A stretch of DNA of 31,550 bases from CAZAMP01 sp964486455 (GTDB lineage Bacteria; Eisenbacteria; RBG-16-71-46; CAZAMP01): NCBI GenBank assembly GCA_964486455.1, contig CAZAMP010000047.1, positions 1 through 31,550 on the forward strand, read 5' to 3'. Within the stretch, counting starts at the first letter, position 1, and every line of letters begins with the position of its first letter. The notes under the pieces are model-generated. The model searched no databases and was not told the origin of the DNA. It saw only the letters and a program-made list of their open reading frames with translations. Below are positions 22,892 through 31,512 of the stretch, one piece after another. The position numbers and the translations under genes are program-made.

Positions 22892-24952
22892 ATGAGAACG
22901 CAACGACTTGTCGCACTCATGTTGGCGCTAGCGCTGGGTGGCACTATCGGAGTCGCTCACGCGGCGGTCGACCTTCTCATCACCAGTGCAAACACCGAAG
23001 ATGTTCGGAGCTTTGACGGAGAGACGGGAGCGCCCACCGGCGTATTCGCGCCGTCCGGAGGGGGACTCTGGGGGCCAAGGGCCGTAGCAATCAATCCCTT
23101 GGATGATGATATCTATGTTTGTGACTGGGCCGCCGCGTGGATCCTGCGATTCGATGGCGTGACTGGCTGCTTCGAGCGTGAGTTCGTGCCCGCGGAGAGC
23201 GGCGGTCTGGTCTATCCGGTCGACCTGGCGTTCGGATCGTATTGCTATGTCGTTTGCAGCGTTCAGGGCGTCCTTCGGTACGAGGCCGACTCGGGCGATT
23301 TCAAGGATCTGTTCATTCCGGTCAGCGGCGGCGGCGGGTATGTACTCGACGCGCCGTCATCCGTCGTCGTCGATTCCGAGAATGACCAACTCCTGATCAG
23401 CGACATGAACAACGGGAGCGTGCTGCGGTTCGATGTTTCCACGGGCGACTACGTCGGCTACTTGGTGCCTCCCTACTACGGCGACCTGGACGCGCCCCGG
23501 GAAATGGTCATCGAGGGTGACTATCTCTACGTGAGCAACCTCTACGACGGCGGCGCCATCCACAGGTACGACAGGGAGACAGGAAGCTTCGAAGGTGTTT
23601 TCGTGGCGTACGGGGATGGTGGGATGGGTCAGCCCGAAGGCATTGCCTTCGGTCCGGACGGCAACCTCTATGTCTCTGACACTGGCGCAGACCGAGTTCT
23701 CGTCTTTGACGGTATCTCGGGGAGCTCGTTGGGCGAGTTCATCCCGACGGGCAGCGGCGGGCTGGATCGACCTTACGGATTGGTCTTCGGTGCGGACGAC
23801 GATCTCTACCTTGCCGCCTATGAGACGGGATTGATGGCATTCGATGGGCAGACGGGGGATTTCATCGCCGTCCTCGCCGAAATCACCTTCGGCCTCGGCA
23901 GGACTCGGGGCATCGCTGTGGGCCCTGACAACAACGTCTACATCGGTGACGAGGATCATGATGTCGTGCGTCGCTATGAAGGGGAAACAGGCTGCTTCAT
24001 CGACAACTTCACTCAAGTCGGAAGCGGTCTGGTCGATCCCCGCGACCTGCTTTTCGCCCCGGACGGTGCCTATCTGTTCGTTGTCGGTGCCACGCAAGGG
24101 GTGCTTCGCTACGACGGCGCAACGGGAACATTCATCGACCTCTTCGTTCCCATCGACTATGGCAATGAATACGTGCTCGACGCGCCCTACGCCCTGGCCT
24201 TCGGCCCGGACGACAATCTCTATGTGACCGACATGAACAACGGCAGCGTGGTTCGCTTTGATGGGACGACAGGCGGCTTCATCGACTACTTCGTCTCACC
24301 CTATAGTGGCGGTTTGGACGCACCCCGGGACATCGAGTTCGGCGCCGACGGCCATCTCTACGTGAGCAATCTCTATGACGGCGGCTCGGTCCACCGCTTC
24401 GATGGGACCAGCGGCGGCTTCATGGACATCTTCGTGACGCCAGGCAGTGGAGGTTTGGGCATGCCCGAGGGCTTGACGTTCGGCTCGGATGGGAACCTCT
24501 ACATCATCGATTACTTCCTTAACCGTGTCTTGTGCTACGACGGCACCGACGGCTCTCCGCTGGGTGTGTTCGTAACGCCAGGGAACGGCGGACTGAATGG
24601 CCCGTTGTTCATGCTCTTCAACGGAAGCGATGCGACCGGCGTCTCGAACGATCATCCATGGGATCAGAACTCGCGAGACGGTCTTCGCTTGGCCCTCAGC
24701 TCCAATCCCTTCCACGCGGGCGGCGAGATCCGCTTCGCCATCACCGGTAACGACGGTCCCGCGTCGCTTCGGGTCTATGACGTTCAGGGCCGCGTGGTGC
24801 GAGTCCTCGCCACTGGCGTAGGAGAAGGCAGCCATCAAAGCCTGTGGGACGGTCGGGACCGCAGCGGTGAGCGTGCGGCAAGCGGCGTCTACTTCCTACG
24901 GCTGGCCACCAAAACGAGAAGCGTCGGCGAACGGGTCACCTTGATCAACTAG
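22892..24952 (+). CDS. Exported NHL/SMP-30-like double beta-propeller protein with C-terminal sorting domain
   Basis: A 686-residue protein with a signal peptide (MRTQRLVALMLALALGGTIGVAHAA) and AAGGAG a few bases before the ATG. Residues about 30-600 consist of blade-like units of roughly 45 residues with the pattern (F/I)GPDGNLYVSD...VLRFDG.TG...F, typical of NHL/SMP-30-like propellers. They come as two large halves offset by 277 residues: VLDAPSSVV, DMNNGSVLRFD and LYVSNLYDGGAIHR in the first half return as VLDAPYALA, DMNNGSVVRFD and LYVSNLYDGGSVHR in the second. The final 80 residues are a FlgD-like sorting domain (LRVYDVQGRVVRVL, SLWDGRDRSG, ASGVYFLRL). It is divergent from the sigma-kinase pair and probably shown on the surface or released. 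Ligand or enzyme activity is not evident. Confidence 0.82.
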   Translation: MRTQRLVALMLALALGGTIGVAHAAVDLLITSANTEDVRSFDGETGAPTGVFAPSGGGLWGPRAVAINPLDDDIYVCDWAAAWILRFDGVTGCFEREFVPAESGGLVYPVDLAFGSYCYVVCSVQGVLRYEADSGDFKDLFIPVSGGGGYVLDAPSSVVVDSENDQLLISDMNNGSVLRFDVSTGDYVGYLVPPYYGDLDAPREMVIEGDYLYVSNLYDGGAIHRYDRETGSFEGVFVAYGDGGMGQPEGIAFGPDGNLYVSDTGADRVLVFDGISGSSLGEFIPTGSGGLDRPYGLVFGADDDLYLAAYETGLMAFDGQTGDFIAVLAEITFGLGRTRGIAVGPDNNVYIGDEDHDVVRRYEGETGCFIDNFTQVGSGLVDPRDLLFAPDGAYLFVVGATQGVLRYDGATGTFIDLFVPIDYGNEYVLDAPYALAFGPDDNLYVTDMNNGSVVRFDGTTGGFIDYFVSPYSGGLDAPRDIEFGADGHLYVSNLYDGGSVHRFDGTSGGFMDIFVTPGSGGLGMPEGLTFGSDGNLYIIDYFLNRVLCYDGTDGSPLGVFVTPGNGGLNGPLFMLFNGSDATGVSNDHPWDQNSRDGLRLALSSNPFHAGGEIRFAITGNDGPASLRVYDVQGRVVRVLATGVGEGSHQSLWDGRDRSGERAASGVYFLRLATKTRSVGERVTLIN
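23024..24640 (+). repeat. 831-bp in-frame tandem duplication within the propeller gene
   Basis: The codons for VLDAP begin at 23342 in the first unit and 24173 in the second, an offset of 831 bases (277 residues). The matching blocks on both sides keep the same offset. Each unit has about six blades, so the protein likely forms two six-bladed propellers. The unit borders given here are approximate. Confidence 0.6.
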
Positions 24953-24998
24953 TCCGGCTGGGTCATGAGGTCCGGCGGCCCAGGCAAGGAGAGGAACA

Positions 24999-27900
24999 AT
25001 GAACATCGTAGTTGACCTCGGCGGCAGAGCTCTTCCTCGGTCGTGTCCGGGTCGCGTCGTGTCCAGAGTCTTGGCGTCGCTCATCCTTGCCGCTCTCACG
25101 ACGCCGATCTCGGCGACGTCCAACACGTACATCGAGGACTTCACCACCACGACCTACAAGGACGAGATCAACACCACCGCCGACTGGAACACCACGGTCG
25201 AAGAGCTCAAGCTCTTCCCGTTTGCGCCCACCCTCGCCGGCAGCTACGACATGTCGGGCTATGCGTACAGCGTCGTGGTCGCGGGGGACAAGCCCTTCGT
25301 GGCGAACGCCGAATATGGCCTTCAGGTGATCGACATCACCGATCCGGCTAACCTCGTGCTCGCCGGCGGTTGTGACACGCCGAGTTCCGCCTGGGACGTC
25401 GCGATCGCCGGAAACCACGCCTTCGTGGCGGACGACGCAAGCGGTCTGCAGGTGATCGACATCACGAATCCGGCCAACCCCGCGCTCGTGGGCAGCTGCG
25501 ACACAGGTAATGCCTATGGTGTCGCCGTGGCGGGGGATCACGCTTTCGTAGCGGACTGGTTCGGCGGTCTGGCGGTGATCGACATCACCGATCCTTCGAG
25601 TCCCGTGCTCGTGGGCAGCTACGACACGCCGGGTTTCGCCCTTGACGTCGCAATCGCGGGAGACCACGCCTTCGTGGCGGACTACGGCAGTGGCCTTCAG
25701 GTGATCGACATCAGCGATCCGGCCAACCCCATGTTCGCCGGTAGCTATGACACGCCGGGCATAGCCCGCCGCGTCGTGGTCGCTGGGGACCTCGCCTGCC
25801 TGGCGGACCATGACGGCGGTCTGCAGATGATCGACATCACCGATCCGTCCAATCCCGTGCTCGCCGGGAGCTACGACACGCCGGGTATTGCCTTTGGTGT
25901 CACGGTCGCGGGGGATCTCGCCTTCGTGGCTGACGGTATGGGTGGCCTGCAGGTGATTGGGGTCGGCCTGTTCATGAATCCCCTGCTCGCCGGTAGCTAC
26001 CAGACGCCGGGAGCGGCCACGGACGTAGCGGTGGCGGGTGACCACGCCTTTGTGGCGGATTTCATCAGCGGCCTACGCGTGGTCGACATCAGTGACCCGT
26101 CCAACCCCGTATCCGCCGGCAGCTACAACACGCCGGGTTGGGCCCAGGGCATCGCGGTCTCGGGTGACCACGCCTTCATCGCAGACGGTGATATCGGCAT
26201 GCAGGTGATCGACATCACTGATCCCATGAGTCCCGTGCTCATCGGCACCTTCGCGTTAACGTGGGGGGAAGCCTTTGGCGTCGCGGTGGCGGGGGATCTC
26301 GCCTACCTGGCGGCCGATGACAGCGGTCTGTGGACGATCGACATCAGCGATCCAACCAACCCCGTGATGATTAACGCCTTCAACGCGGAGGGTAGGACCC
26401 TTGACGTGGCGATCTCGGGGGACCATGCCTTTGTGGCACACAACTACGAGGGTCTGCATGTGTACGACATCAGCAATCCCCCCTACCCCGACTTCGTCGG
26501 CCAATACGACACTCCCGGGTGGGCGAGGGACGTCGCTGTCGCCGGGGATTACGCTTTCGTGGCGGACTATGGAAGCGGCCTACAGGTGATCGACATCAGC
26601 GATCCTACCAGTCCCGTCCTCGCTGGAATCTATGACACGGCATCTTTTGCCATTAGCGTCGCGGTGGTGGGGGACCATGCCTTTGTGGCGGACTATGATG
26701 GTCTGGAGGTAATCCAGGCGTACCAGCACGAGGTCATGGCTGGCAGCGCCATCGGCCAATCGCTGTCTATCGACGGCGCCTCCGCTGCGATCCCGCGCGC
26801 CCGTCTGACGAGCACGGAAACCACCGGCGTATCCTGGGAGCTGAGCACCGACGCGGGCGCCGACTGGGCCGCCTTCATCCCCGACGGCGCCTGGGTGCGA
26901 ATCACTGCCCCCGGTGACGATCTCTTGTGGCGTTCGACGCATACGTGGTCGCCGGGTGTGAATCCTACGGTCTCGGATCTGACCATCGACTGGCTAAACG
27001 AGTTCGGCCCGATCGCCTCGATCGCCGACGTTCCCGAGGATCAGGGCGGATGGGTGCGCCTGACCTTCACCCGATCGGGCTACGACTTCGCCGACGAGAT
27101 CGAACTGCCGGTCACGGGGTACCAGGTCTACCGCCGGGTGGATAATGGGGCATTCGCGATGCGACTCCGCGAGGATGGGCACACTCCATCCGGGCACGAC
27201 GTGAAAGGAACGATGGTCGCCTCCTTTGAGCCCGAGAAGATTCGGACCCTGAATGGCCGGAACTATCTGTTGGGTGGGTCGAACGCGCAAGGCGAGTTCC
27301 CGCCGGGGATGTGGGAAATCGTGGCCAACGTGTTTGCCACGCAGCAGGAGTCGTACACGGTGGCTGTGCCGACGCTCGCCGATTCGACGGGGGAAGGAGG
27401 GATCGCGTGGTCGGTCCATTTCGTGACGACCCACACGACAACGCCCTCGATCTGGTTCGCCAGCCTGCCCGACAGCGGCTACTCCGTCGACAACCTCGCC
27501 CCGGGCGTGCCGCAGAATCTCGTCTTCGGCGAACCGGAAGTGCTCGAGTGGGATCAAGCAGCCGAGGAAGACTTTGCCCACCACACCGTGTACGGTTCTG
27601 AGAGCGAGATCCTCGACGAGACGGCAGCCCTTATTGCCTACAGCGTAGACCCGACCTGCGATGTTTCAGGCGATCCCTACGGCTACTATCACGTCACCAC
27701 GTCCGACCACACGGACAACGAGAGCGATGCGGCGACGATTGCGAGCCCGACGACGACACCAGATGGGAATGTGATGGCGGTGACCTTTGCGCTACATGCG
27801 GCCCGACCGAATCCATTTCGGACTGAAACAGCAATCGCGTTCGATTTGCCGAAGCGAAACGATCTTCGGCTGGGCATCTTCGATGCCACGGGCCGACAGG

Positions 27901-28058
27901 TGCGCGTGATGATTGCGGCAAGCTATCCTGCGGGGCGACATCGTGTCGTCTGGGATGGAACGAACCAGCTGGGCTGGCGGATGGCGCCGGGAATCTACTT
28001 CGTTCGGATCGCTGGAGAGAGCTTCGAGGCGTCGCGCCGGTTGGTGCTTTTAAAGTGA
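24999..28058 (+). CDS. Exported LVIVD-repeat propeller protein with C-terminal FlgD-like sorting domain
   Basis: A 1019-residue protein with a long signal peptide (hydrophobic core VLASLILAALTTPISA) and AAGGAGAGGA just before the ATG. Residues about 92-575 contain about twelve LVIVD-type units (PF08309-like) of 41-43 residues with the pattern V(A/V)GDHAFVAD..GLQVIDI(S/T)DP.NPVL.GSYDTPG. Such repeats form propellers and are common in surface proteins. The region after them (about 590-900) is beta-rich and contains a fibronectin-III-like part (ELPVTGYQVYRRVDNG). The end is a FlgD-like sorting domain (RPNPFRTETAIAFDLPKRN, GIFDATGRQVRV, VVWDGTNQLG, APGIYFVRIAGE). It starts 46 bases after the other propeller gene and is probably cotranscribed with it. 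The role is unknown; adhesion or carbohydrate binding is a guess. Confidence 0.82.
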   Translation: MNIVVDLGGRALPRSCPGRVVSRVLASLILAALTTPISATSNTYIEDFTTTTYKDEINTTADWNTTVEELKLFPFAPTLAGSYDMSGYAYSVVVAGDKPFVANAEYGLQVIDITDPANLVLAGGCDTPSSAWDVAIAGNHAFVADDASGLQVIDITNPANPALVGSCDTGNAYGVAVAGDHAFVADWFGGLAVIDITDPSSPVLVGSYDTPGFALDVAIAGDHAFVADYGSGLQVIDISDPANPMFAGSYDTPGIARRVVVAGDLACLADHDGGLQMIDITDPSNPVLAGSYDTPGIAFGVTVAGDLAFVADGMGGLQVIGVGLFMNPLLAGSYQTPGAATDVAVAGDHAFVADFISGLRVVDISDPSNPVSAGSYNTPGWAQGIAVSGDHAFIADGDIGMQVIDITDPMSPVLIGTFALTWGEAFGVAVAGDLAYLAADDSGLWTIDISDPTNPVMINAFNAEGRTLDVAISGDHAFVAHNYEGLHVYDISNPPYPDFVGQYDTPGWARDVAVAGDYAFVADYGSGLQVIDISDPTSPVLAGIYDTASFAISVAVVGDHAFVADYDGLEVIQAYQHEVMAGSAIGQSLSIDGASAAIPRARLTSTETTGVSWELSTDAGADWAAFIPDGAWVRITAPGDDLLWRSTHTWSPGVNPTVSDLTIDWLNEFGPIASIADVPEDQGGWVRLTFTRSGYDFADEIELPVTGYQVYRRVDNGAFAMRLREDGHTPSGHDVKGTMVASFEPEKIRTLNGRNYLLGGSNAQGEFPPGMWEIVANVFATQQESYTVAVPTLADSTGEGGIAWSVHFVTTHTTTPSIWFASLPDSGYSVDNLAPGVPQNLVFGEPEVLEWDQAAEEDFAHHTVYGSESEILDETAALIAYSVDPTCDVSGDPYGYYHVTTSDHTDNESDAATIASPTTTPDGNVMAVTFALHAARPNPFRTETAIAFDLPKRNDLRLGIFDATGRQVRVMIAASYPAGRHRVVWDGTNQLGWRMAPGIYFVRIAGESFEASRRLVLLK
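25275..26718 (+). repeat. Array of about twelve LVIVD-coding repeats (about 126 bp each)
   Basis: About twelve in-frame units recur with recognisable DNA similarity, especially around the codons for GLQVIDI and AGDHAFVAD. Units 6, 8, 9 and 10 have drifted most, while units 4 and 11 share YGSGLQVIDISDP exactly. This is protein-coding repetition, which can gain or lose units by recombination. Confidence 0.7.
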
Positions 28059-28059
28059 T

Positions 28060-28100
28060 ACGGCAGCCAAGAATAGGCTCCCATCGCAAGCCGTCCTTTT
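28060..28100 (+). terminator. Possible terminator after the propeller pair
   Basis: ACGGC (28060-28064) can pair with GCCGT (28090-28094), enclosing a second AGCC/GGCT stem, and CCTTTT follows. The structure is interrupted and the T run is short, so this is a weak call. The rest of the 212-base gap to the tldD start shows no gene; TCGACA (28193-28198) with TATCCA (28216-28221) is a faint promoter-like pair. Confidence 0.3.
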
Positions 28101-28270
28101 AGGCGCATTTTGGAGAACAAATCCGTGCGGGGAAGCGTAGTAGAAGCGTCTTCATCCCCCAAGAAACAGGACGCACGAGGTTTCGACGGCGCTCGACATG
28201 CGACGGTATGGCATGTATCCATGTGCTATTGATAGAGTTGCGCGTGTCGGGTTCATGCAGGGAGGGCAGT

Positions 28271-29821
28271 ATGAGGAGTGAAATGGAGCGGCGGAGGTTC
28301 CTCAAGGTCGCGGGGGCCGGTGCCGCTGTCGTCTCGCTACCCGCGCTGGTGAGCTGCGGGTCGAGGGCGACGCTCTTGGGGAAGGGAACGACTTCCTCGG
28401 GCGCGAACACAACCTACTTCGACAACTTCGGGGTCTCCCAGGCGCTCTTGCAGCGCACCATGGAGAAGGCACTCTCCCGCGGCGGCGATTTCTGCGACAT
28501 CTTTCTTCAGCACAATGTCCAGCACTGGACCGGCATGGAAGACGGACAGGTCAACCGGGCTTACAGCACCATCGATCTGGGCGCGGGCATCCGCGTGCTG
28601 AAGGGCGATGCCACCGGCTTCGCCTACTGCGAAGATCTCTCCGAAAAGGCCCTCATGTCCGCCGCTGGAACCGCGGCGGCGGTCGCCGACTCATCCCGCT
28701 TGGTTCATCCTCAGCCGCTGGCCGCCCACACGGTCGCGAACCACTATCCAGTCGAAGTTCCCTGGGAAGAGGTCGGCACCGAGCGGAAGCTTCCCGTCAT
28801 CGAGCTTGCCGAGAAGACCGCCCGCGAGCGCGACTCGCGCGTGTTCAAGGTCTCGGTGTTCCTCGGCGACGAGTCATCGCACATCCTGCTGGTCAACTCC
28901 GAAGGACGATTGGTCGAAGACTCGCAGCCGATGGCAACGATGTGGGTCACCTGCGTCGCCCAGCAGGACGATCAGATCGAGACTGCGTCCGACAGCATCT
29001 CCGGGCGGGCCGATCTCTCGTTCGTAAGCGGCAAGAACGTGACCGATCTCGCGATGCGGACCACCGATCAGGTCGTCCGTGGATTCGATGCGGTGCTGCC
29101 CCCGATCGGCGAGATGCCCGTTGTGCTGGCTGCCGCCCGCTCGGGCATCCTGCTTCACGAGGCGATCGGTCACCCGATGGAAGCCGATTTCAATCGCAAG
29201 GGGATCTCGATCTACGCCGATCGCATCGGCGCGAAGATCTCCTCCGAGCACGTCACGATCATCGACGACGCCACCAATCCGGGGCTCCGCGGTTCGATCA
29301 ACATGGACGATGAGGGTCAGCCGGGTCAAAAGACCGTGCTTGTCGAGAACGGGGTGCTGCGCTCCTATCTCCACGACCGCATTTCGGCCAGTCACTACAA
29401 GACCGACGTGACGGGGTCCGGACGCCGACAGTCGTTCCGCTATCCGCCGGTGCCGCGCATGCGCAACACGTACATGCTCGACGGCCCCCACGATCCGGAG
29501 GAAGTCATCGGTTCCGTGAAGAACGGTATCTACGCCGAAACGTTTTCCAACGGGCAGGTGAACATCGGCGCGGGCGACTTCACGTTCTACCTGAAGCAGG
29601 GTCGTCTGATCGAGGACGGAAAGCTGACGGCCGTCATCAAGGACGCCAACCTGATCGGAAACGGTCCGCAGGTCCTCGCCGAGATCGACATGGTGGGCAA
29701 TGACGCCGCGATGATGGTCGGCGGCGGAAGCTGCGGCAAAGACGGTCAGTTCGTACCGGTAGGCTTCGGTCTTCCGACCGTTCGGGCGGGCTCAATGTCC
29801 GTCGGGGGGAGGAACGCGTGA
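28271..29821 (+). CDS. tldD: TldD-family metalloprotease subunit with Tat lipoprotein signal
   Basis: A 516-residue TldD homologue. TldD/TldE complexes are zinc-dependent peptidases that trim unfolded peptides or modified peptide precursors. The HExxxH site is intact (LLHEAIGHPME: H296, E297, H301). The third metal ligand is probably Cys488 in GGGSCGKDGQ. The N-terminus is unusual for the E. coli type: RRRFLK (residues 7-12) fits the twin-arginine consensus, followed by a hydrophobic run and a lipobox LVSC (Cys29). That predicts Tat export and lipid anchoring, while well-studied TldD is cytosolic. The ATG at 28271 has GGAGGG four bases upstream and keeps the Tat motif close to the N-terminus; an upstream ATG at 28208 would not. 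The tldE start overlaps this stop. Confidence 0.9.
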   Translation: MRSEMERRRFLKVAGAGAAVVSLPALVSCGSRATLLGKGTTSSGANTTYFDNFGVSQALLQRTMEKALSRGGDFCDIFLQHNVQHWTGMEDGQVNRAYSTIDLGAGIRVLKGDATGFAYCEDLSEKALMSAAGTAAAVADSSRLVHPQPLAAHTVANHYPVEVPWEEVGTERKLPVIELAEKTARERDSRVFKVSVFLGDESSHILLVNSEGRLVEDSQPMATMWVTCVAQQDDQIETASDSISGRADLSFVSGKNVTDLAMRTTDQVVRGFDAVLPPIGEMPVVLAAARSGILLHEAIGHPMEADFNRKGISIYADRIGAKISSEHVTIIDDATNPGLRGSINMDDEGQPGQKTVLVENGVLRSYLHDRISASHYKTDVTGSGRRQSFRYPPVPRMRNTYMLDGPHDPEEVIGSVKNGIYAETFSNGQVNIGAGDFTFYLKQGRLIEDGKLTAVIKDANLIGNGPQVLAEIDMVGNDAAMMVGGGSCGKDGQFVPVGFGLPTVRAGSMSVGGRNA

Positions 29822-31146
29822 GTCGGGAACTACTAGACAAAGCACGTCACGTCATCAAGGGCGCCGAGGCGCGAGGGGCACAAGGCGTTCGCGCCGTGAT
29901 CAGCCGCAATCGTGACAGCCGGGTCGAGTGGCTCGACGGCGACCTCGACCGCGTGCGGCAATCCACCACCATGTCGCTCGACATGTCGCTCTACGTCGAT
30001 GGGCGCTACTCAGCTCACAACACCTGCGACCTGCGTCCGGAAGCGCTCGACACGTTTCTGGACGAGACGATCGGCATGACTCGGCTACTGGCCGAGGATA
30101 CGCATCGAAAGCTCCCGGACCCGGCGCGCTACGCGGATCGGTTCACCGGCGATCTGAAGATATACGACGGGCCGGGCGCGGAAGCGCTCACCGGCACCGA
30201 TCGCCGCCGTGCCGCCGAAGCGCTCGAGGCCGCCGCTCGATCCGTCAAAGGCGCGGACAAGATCGTGTCGGTCTCGAGCCGGTGGTCTGACAATCTCTAC
30301 CAGACCGCAATGGCGGTTTCGAACGGCATGGAAGGAGCCGAGATGGGGACGAGCTTCGTCCTGGTCTCGGACGTGACCGTTCGGGACGAAGGAGACCGCA
30401 AACCCCGTGGCTTCGACTACACCGTCAGCCTCCACCGTGGCAGCCTCGAGCCGATCGAGACGATCGGCGCAGGCGCGACCCTGCGCGCACTCGAGGGGAT
30501 CGGAGAGGCGCCGGAGAAGAGCGGCGTCTACCCGTGTATCGTCGAGAACCGGGTCGCCGGCCGACTCATCGGTGGGCTGTTCAGTCCGCTCTCCGGCCGC
30601 GCCATCCAGCAGAAGCGCTCGTTCCTGGCGGACAAGATGGGCGAGCAGATCACCAATCCGATCCTGACGGTCATCGATGATCCGCACGTGGTCGGCGGGT
30701 TCGGGTCGAGCACGTTCGATTCCGAGGGTATGGCGACCCGCAAGATGCCGATCTTCGAGAAGGGTGTGCTGAAGAACTTCTATCTGGACACCTACTACGC
30801 CAGCAAGCTCGAAATGGTGCCGACGACCAGCGGACGGACGAACCTGGTCTTCAAAACAGGCGACCGTGATCTCGAGGCGCTACTCGCGGAGATGGGGACG
30901 GGAATCCTCATCACCGGCTTCATGGGAGGGAACTCCAATTCGACGACCGGCGACGCGTCGATCGGTGTCCGCGGTCACTTCATCGAGAACGGCCGCCGTG
31001 TGCGTCCGATCGCTGAGATGAACCTGAGCGGCAATCATCTCGAGTTCTGGAATCACCTGATCGAGCTGGGGAACGATCCGTATCCGTATTCGTCGATGCG
31101 GATTCCCAGCCTGCGCTTCGACGAGGCGCAATTCTCGGGGGTCTAG
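29818..31146 (+). CDS. tldE: TldE/PmbA-family protein, partner of TldD
   Basis: A 442-residue PmbA/TldE homologue starting with GTG at 29818, which overlaps the tldD stop (GTGA) and has GGGGGGAGGA about six bases upstream, so translation is coupled. It has the family's segments LIGGLFSPLSGRAIQQKRSF, DPHVVGGFGSSTFDSEG and TGFMGGNSNSTTGDASIGV but no HExxxH, as expected for the non-catalytic TldE subunit. The E. coli complex is a TldD-TldE heterodimer. No signal peptide or membrane segment is visible at its N-terminus, which does not match the predicted export of its partner. It is followed by a strong terminator, closing a two-gene operon. Confidence 0.9.
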   Translation: MSRELLDKARHVIKGAEARGAQGVRAVISRNRDSRVEWLDGDLDRVRQSTTMSLDMSLYVDGRYSAHNTCDLRPEALDTFLDETIGMTRLLAEDTHRKLPDPARYADRFTGDLKIYDGPGAEALTGTDRRRAAEALEAAARSVKGADKIVSVSSRWSDNLYQTAMAVSNGMEGAEMGTSFVLVSDVTVRDEGDRKPRGFDYTVSLHRGSLEPIETIGAGATLRALEGIGEAPEKSGVYPCIVENRVAGRLIGGLFSPLSGRAIQQKRSFLADKMGEQITNPILTVIDDPHVVGGFGSSTFDSEGMATRKMPIFEKGVLKNFYLDTYYASKLEMVPTTSGRTNLVFKTGDRDLEALLAEMGTGILITGFMGGNSNSTTGDASIGVRGHFIENGRRVRPIAEMNLSGNHLEFWNHLIELGNDPYPYSSMRIPSLRFDEAQFSGV

Positions 31147-31183
31147 ACACACGTCGCGACCGCCGGGGCCACAGGCACGCCTT

Positions 31184-31228
31184 CATGGCCGTCCGTTTCG
31201 ATCCGAAGCGGGCGGCCGTGTTTTGTCT
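31184..31228 (+). terminator. Strong intrinsic terminator after tldE
   Basis: The arms 31184-31200 and 31204-31220 pair over all 17 positions (three are G-U) around a three-base loop ATC, and the right arm is followed directly by TTTTGTCT (31221-31228). This is a textbook Rho-independent terminator for the tldD-tldE transcript. Confidence 0.85.
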
Positions 31229-31232
31229 GGCC

Positions 31233-31238
31233 TATAAT
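31233..31238 (+). promoter_or_regulatory. Perfect -10 box of a probable leaderless promoter
   Basis: TATAAT stands five bases after the terminator T run, and the ATG of the lipoprotein gene follows seven bases later (31246). Transcription would begin at or next to the start codon. No good -35 is seen; that position falls in the terminator stem. GAGG lies only one base before the ATG, too close to act as a normal ribosome-binding site. Confidence 0.5.
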
Positions 31239-31245
31239 GTGAGGC

Positions 31246-31512
31246 ATGGAGAAGCGACGCTACACCATCGGGGCGATCGGTCTGATCATCGCATGTATGG
31301 GCGGCTTTTTCGGGTGCTCCGACAGCAACACCGGCCCTGACCTCGTCGAGACGATCCACACACCCACGCCCGCCGACGATGCGTTTTCCGTACCGGTGAC
31401 CCCGGTCTTCTCTTGGCAGGCGATCGCGGGCGCGGAGTACTTTGATTTGCTTCTCGGCCTGACGCGGAGCACTCTCGCGGTCGTCGCAGATAGCCTTGTA
31501 AACGCCGGCTGA
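31246..31512 (+). CDS. Short lipoprotein with start of a beta-sandwich domain, possibly truncated
   Basis: An 88-residue product beginning with charged residues, a hydrophobic helix (IGAIGLIIACMGGFFG) and a lipobox FFGC (Cys24), so it is probably a lipoprotein. The mature part (TPTPADDAFSVPVTPVFSW, AGAEYFDLLLG) looks like the first strands of a fibronectin-III or Ig-like domain as found in surface proteins. The frame stops at 31510-31512 in the middle of what should be such a domain. Both other plus-strand frames stay open to the window end, so a frameshift or early stop, real or from sequencing, is possible. No function can be named. Confidence 0.5.
   Translation: MEKRRYTIGAIGLIIACMGGFFGCSDSNTGPDLVETIHTPTPADDAFSVPVTPVFSWQAIAGAEYFDLLLGLTRSTLAVVADSLVNAG

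Noticed and set aside
22705..22944. N-terminal extension of the sigma factor (starts at 22944 or 22761)
   Set aside because: The extra residues do not resemble the family, no ribosome-binding site precedes those starts, and the 193-residue form from 22704 fits the usual length.
25275..26718. Regular repeats considered as a CRISPR-like array
   Set aside because: The units are in frame, about 126 bp long, vary by codon and encode LVIVD propeller units; there are no short identical repeats with unique spacers.
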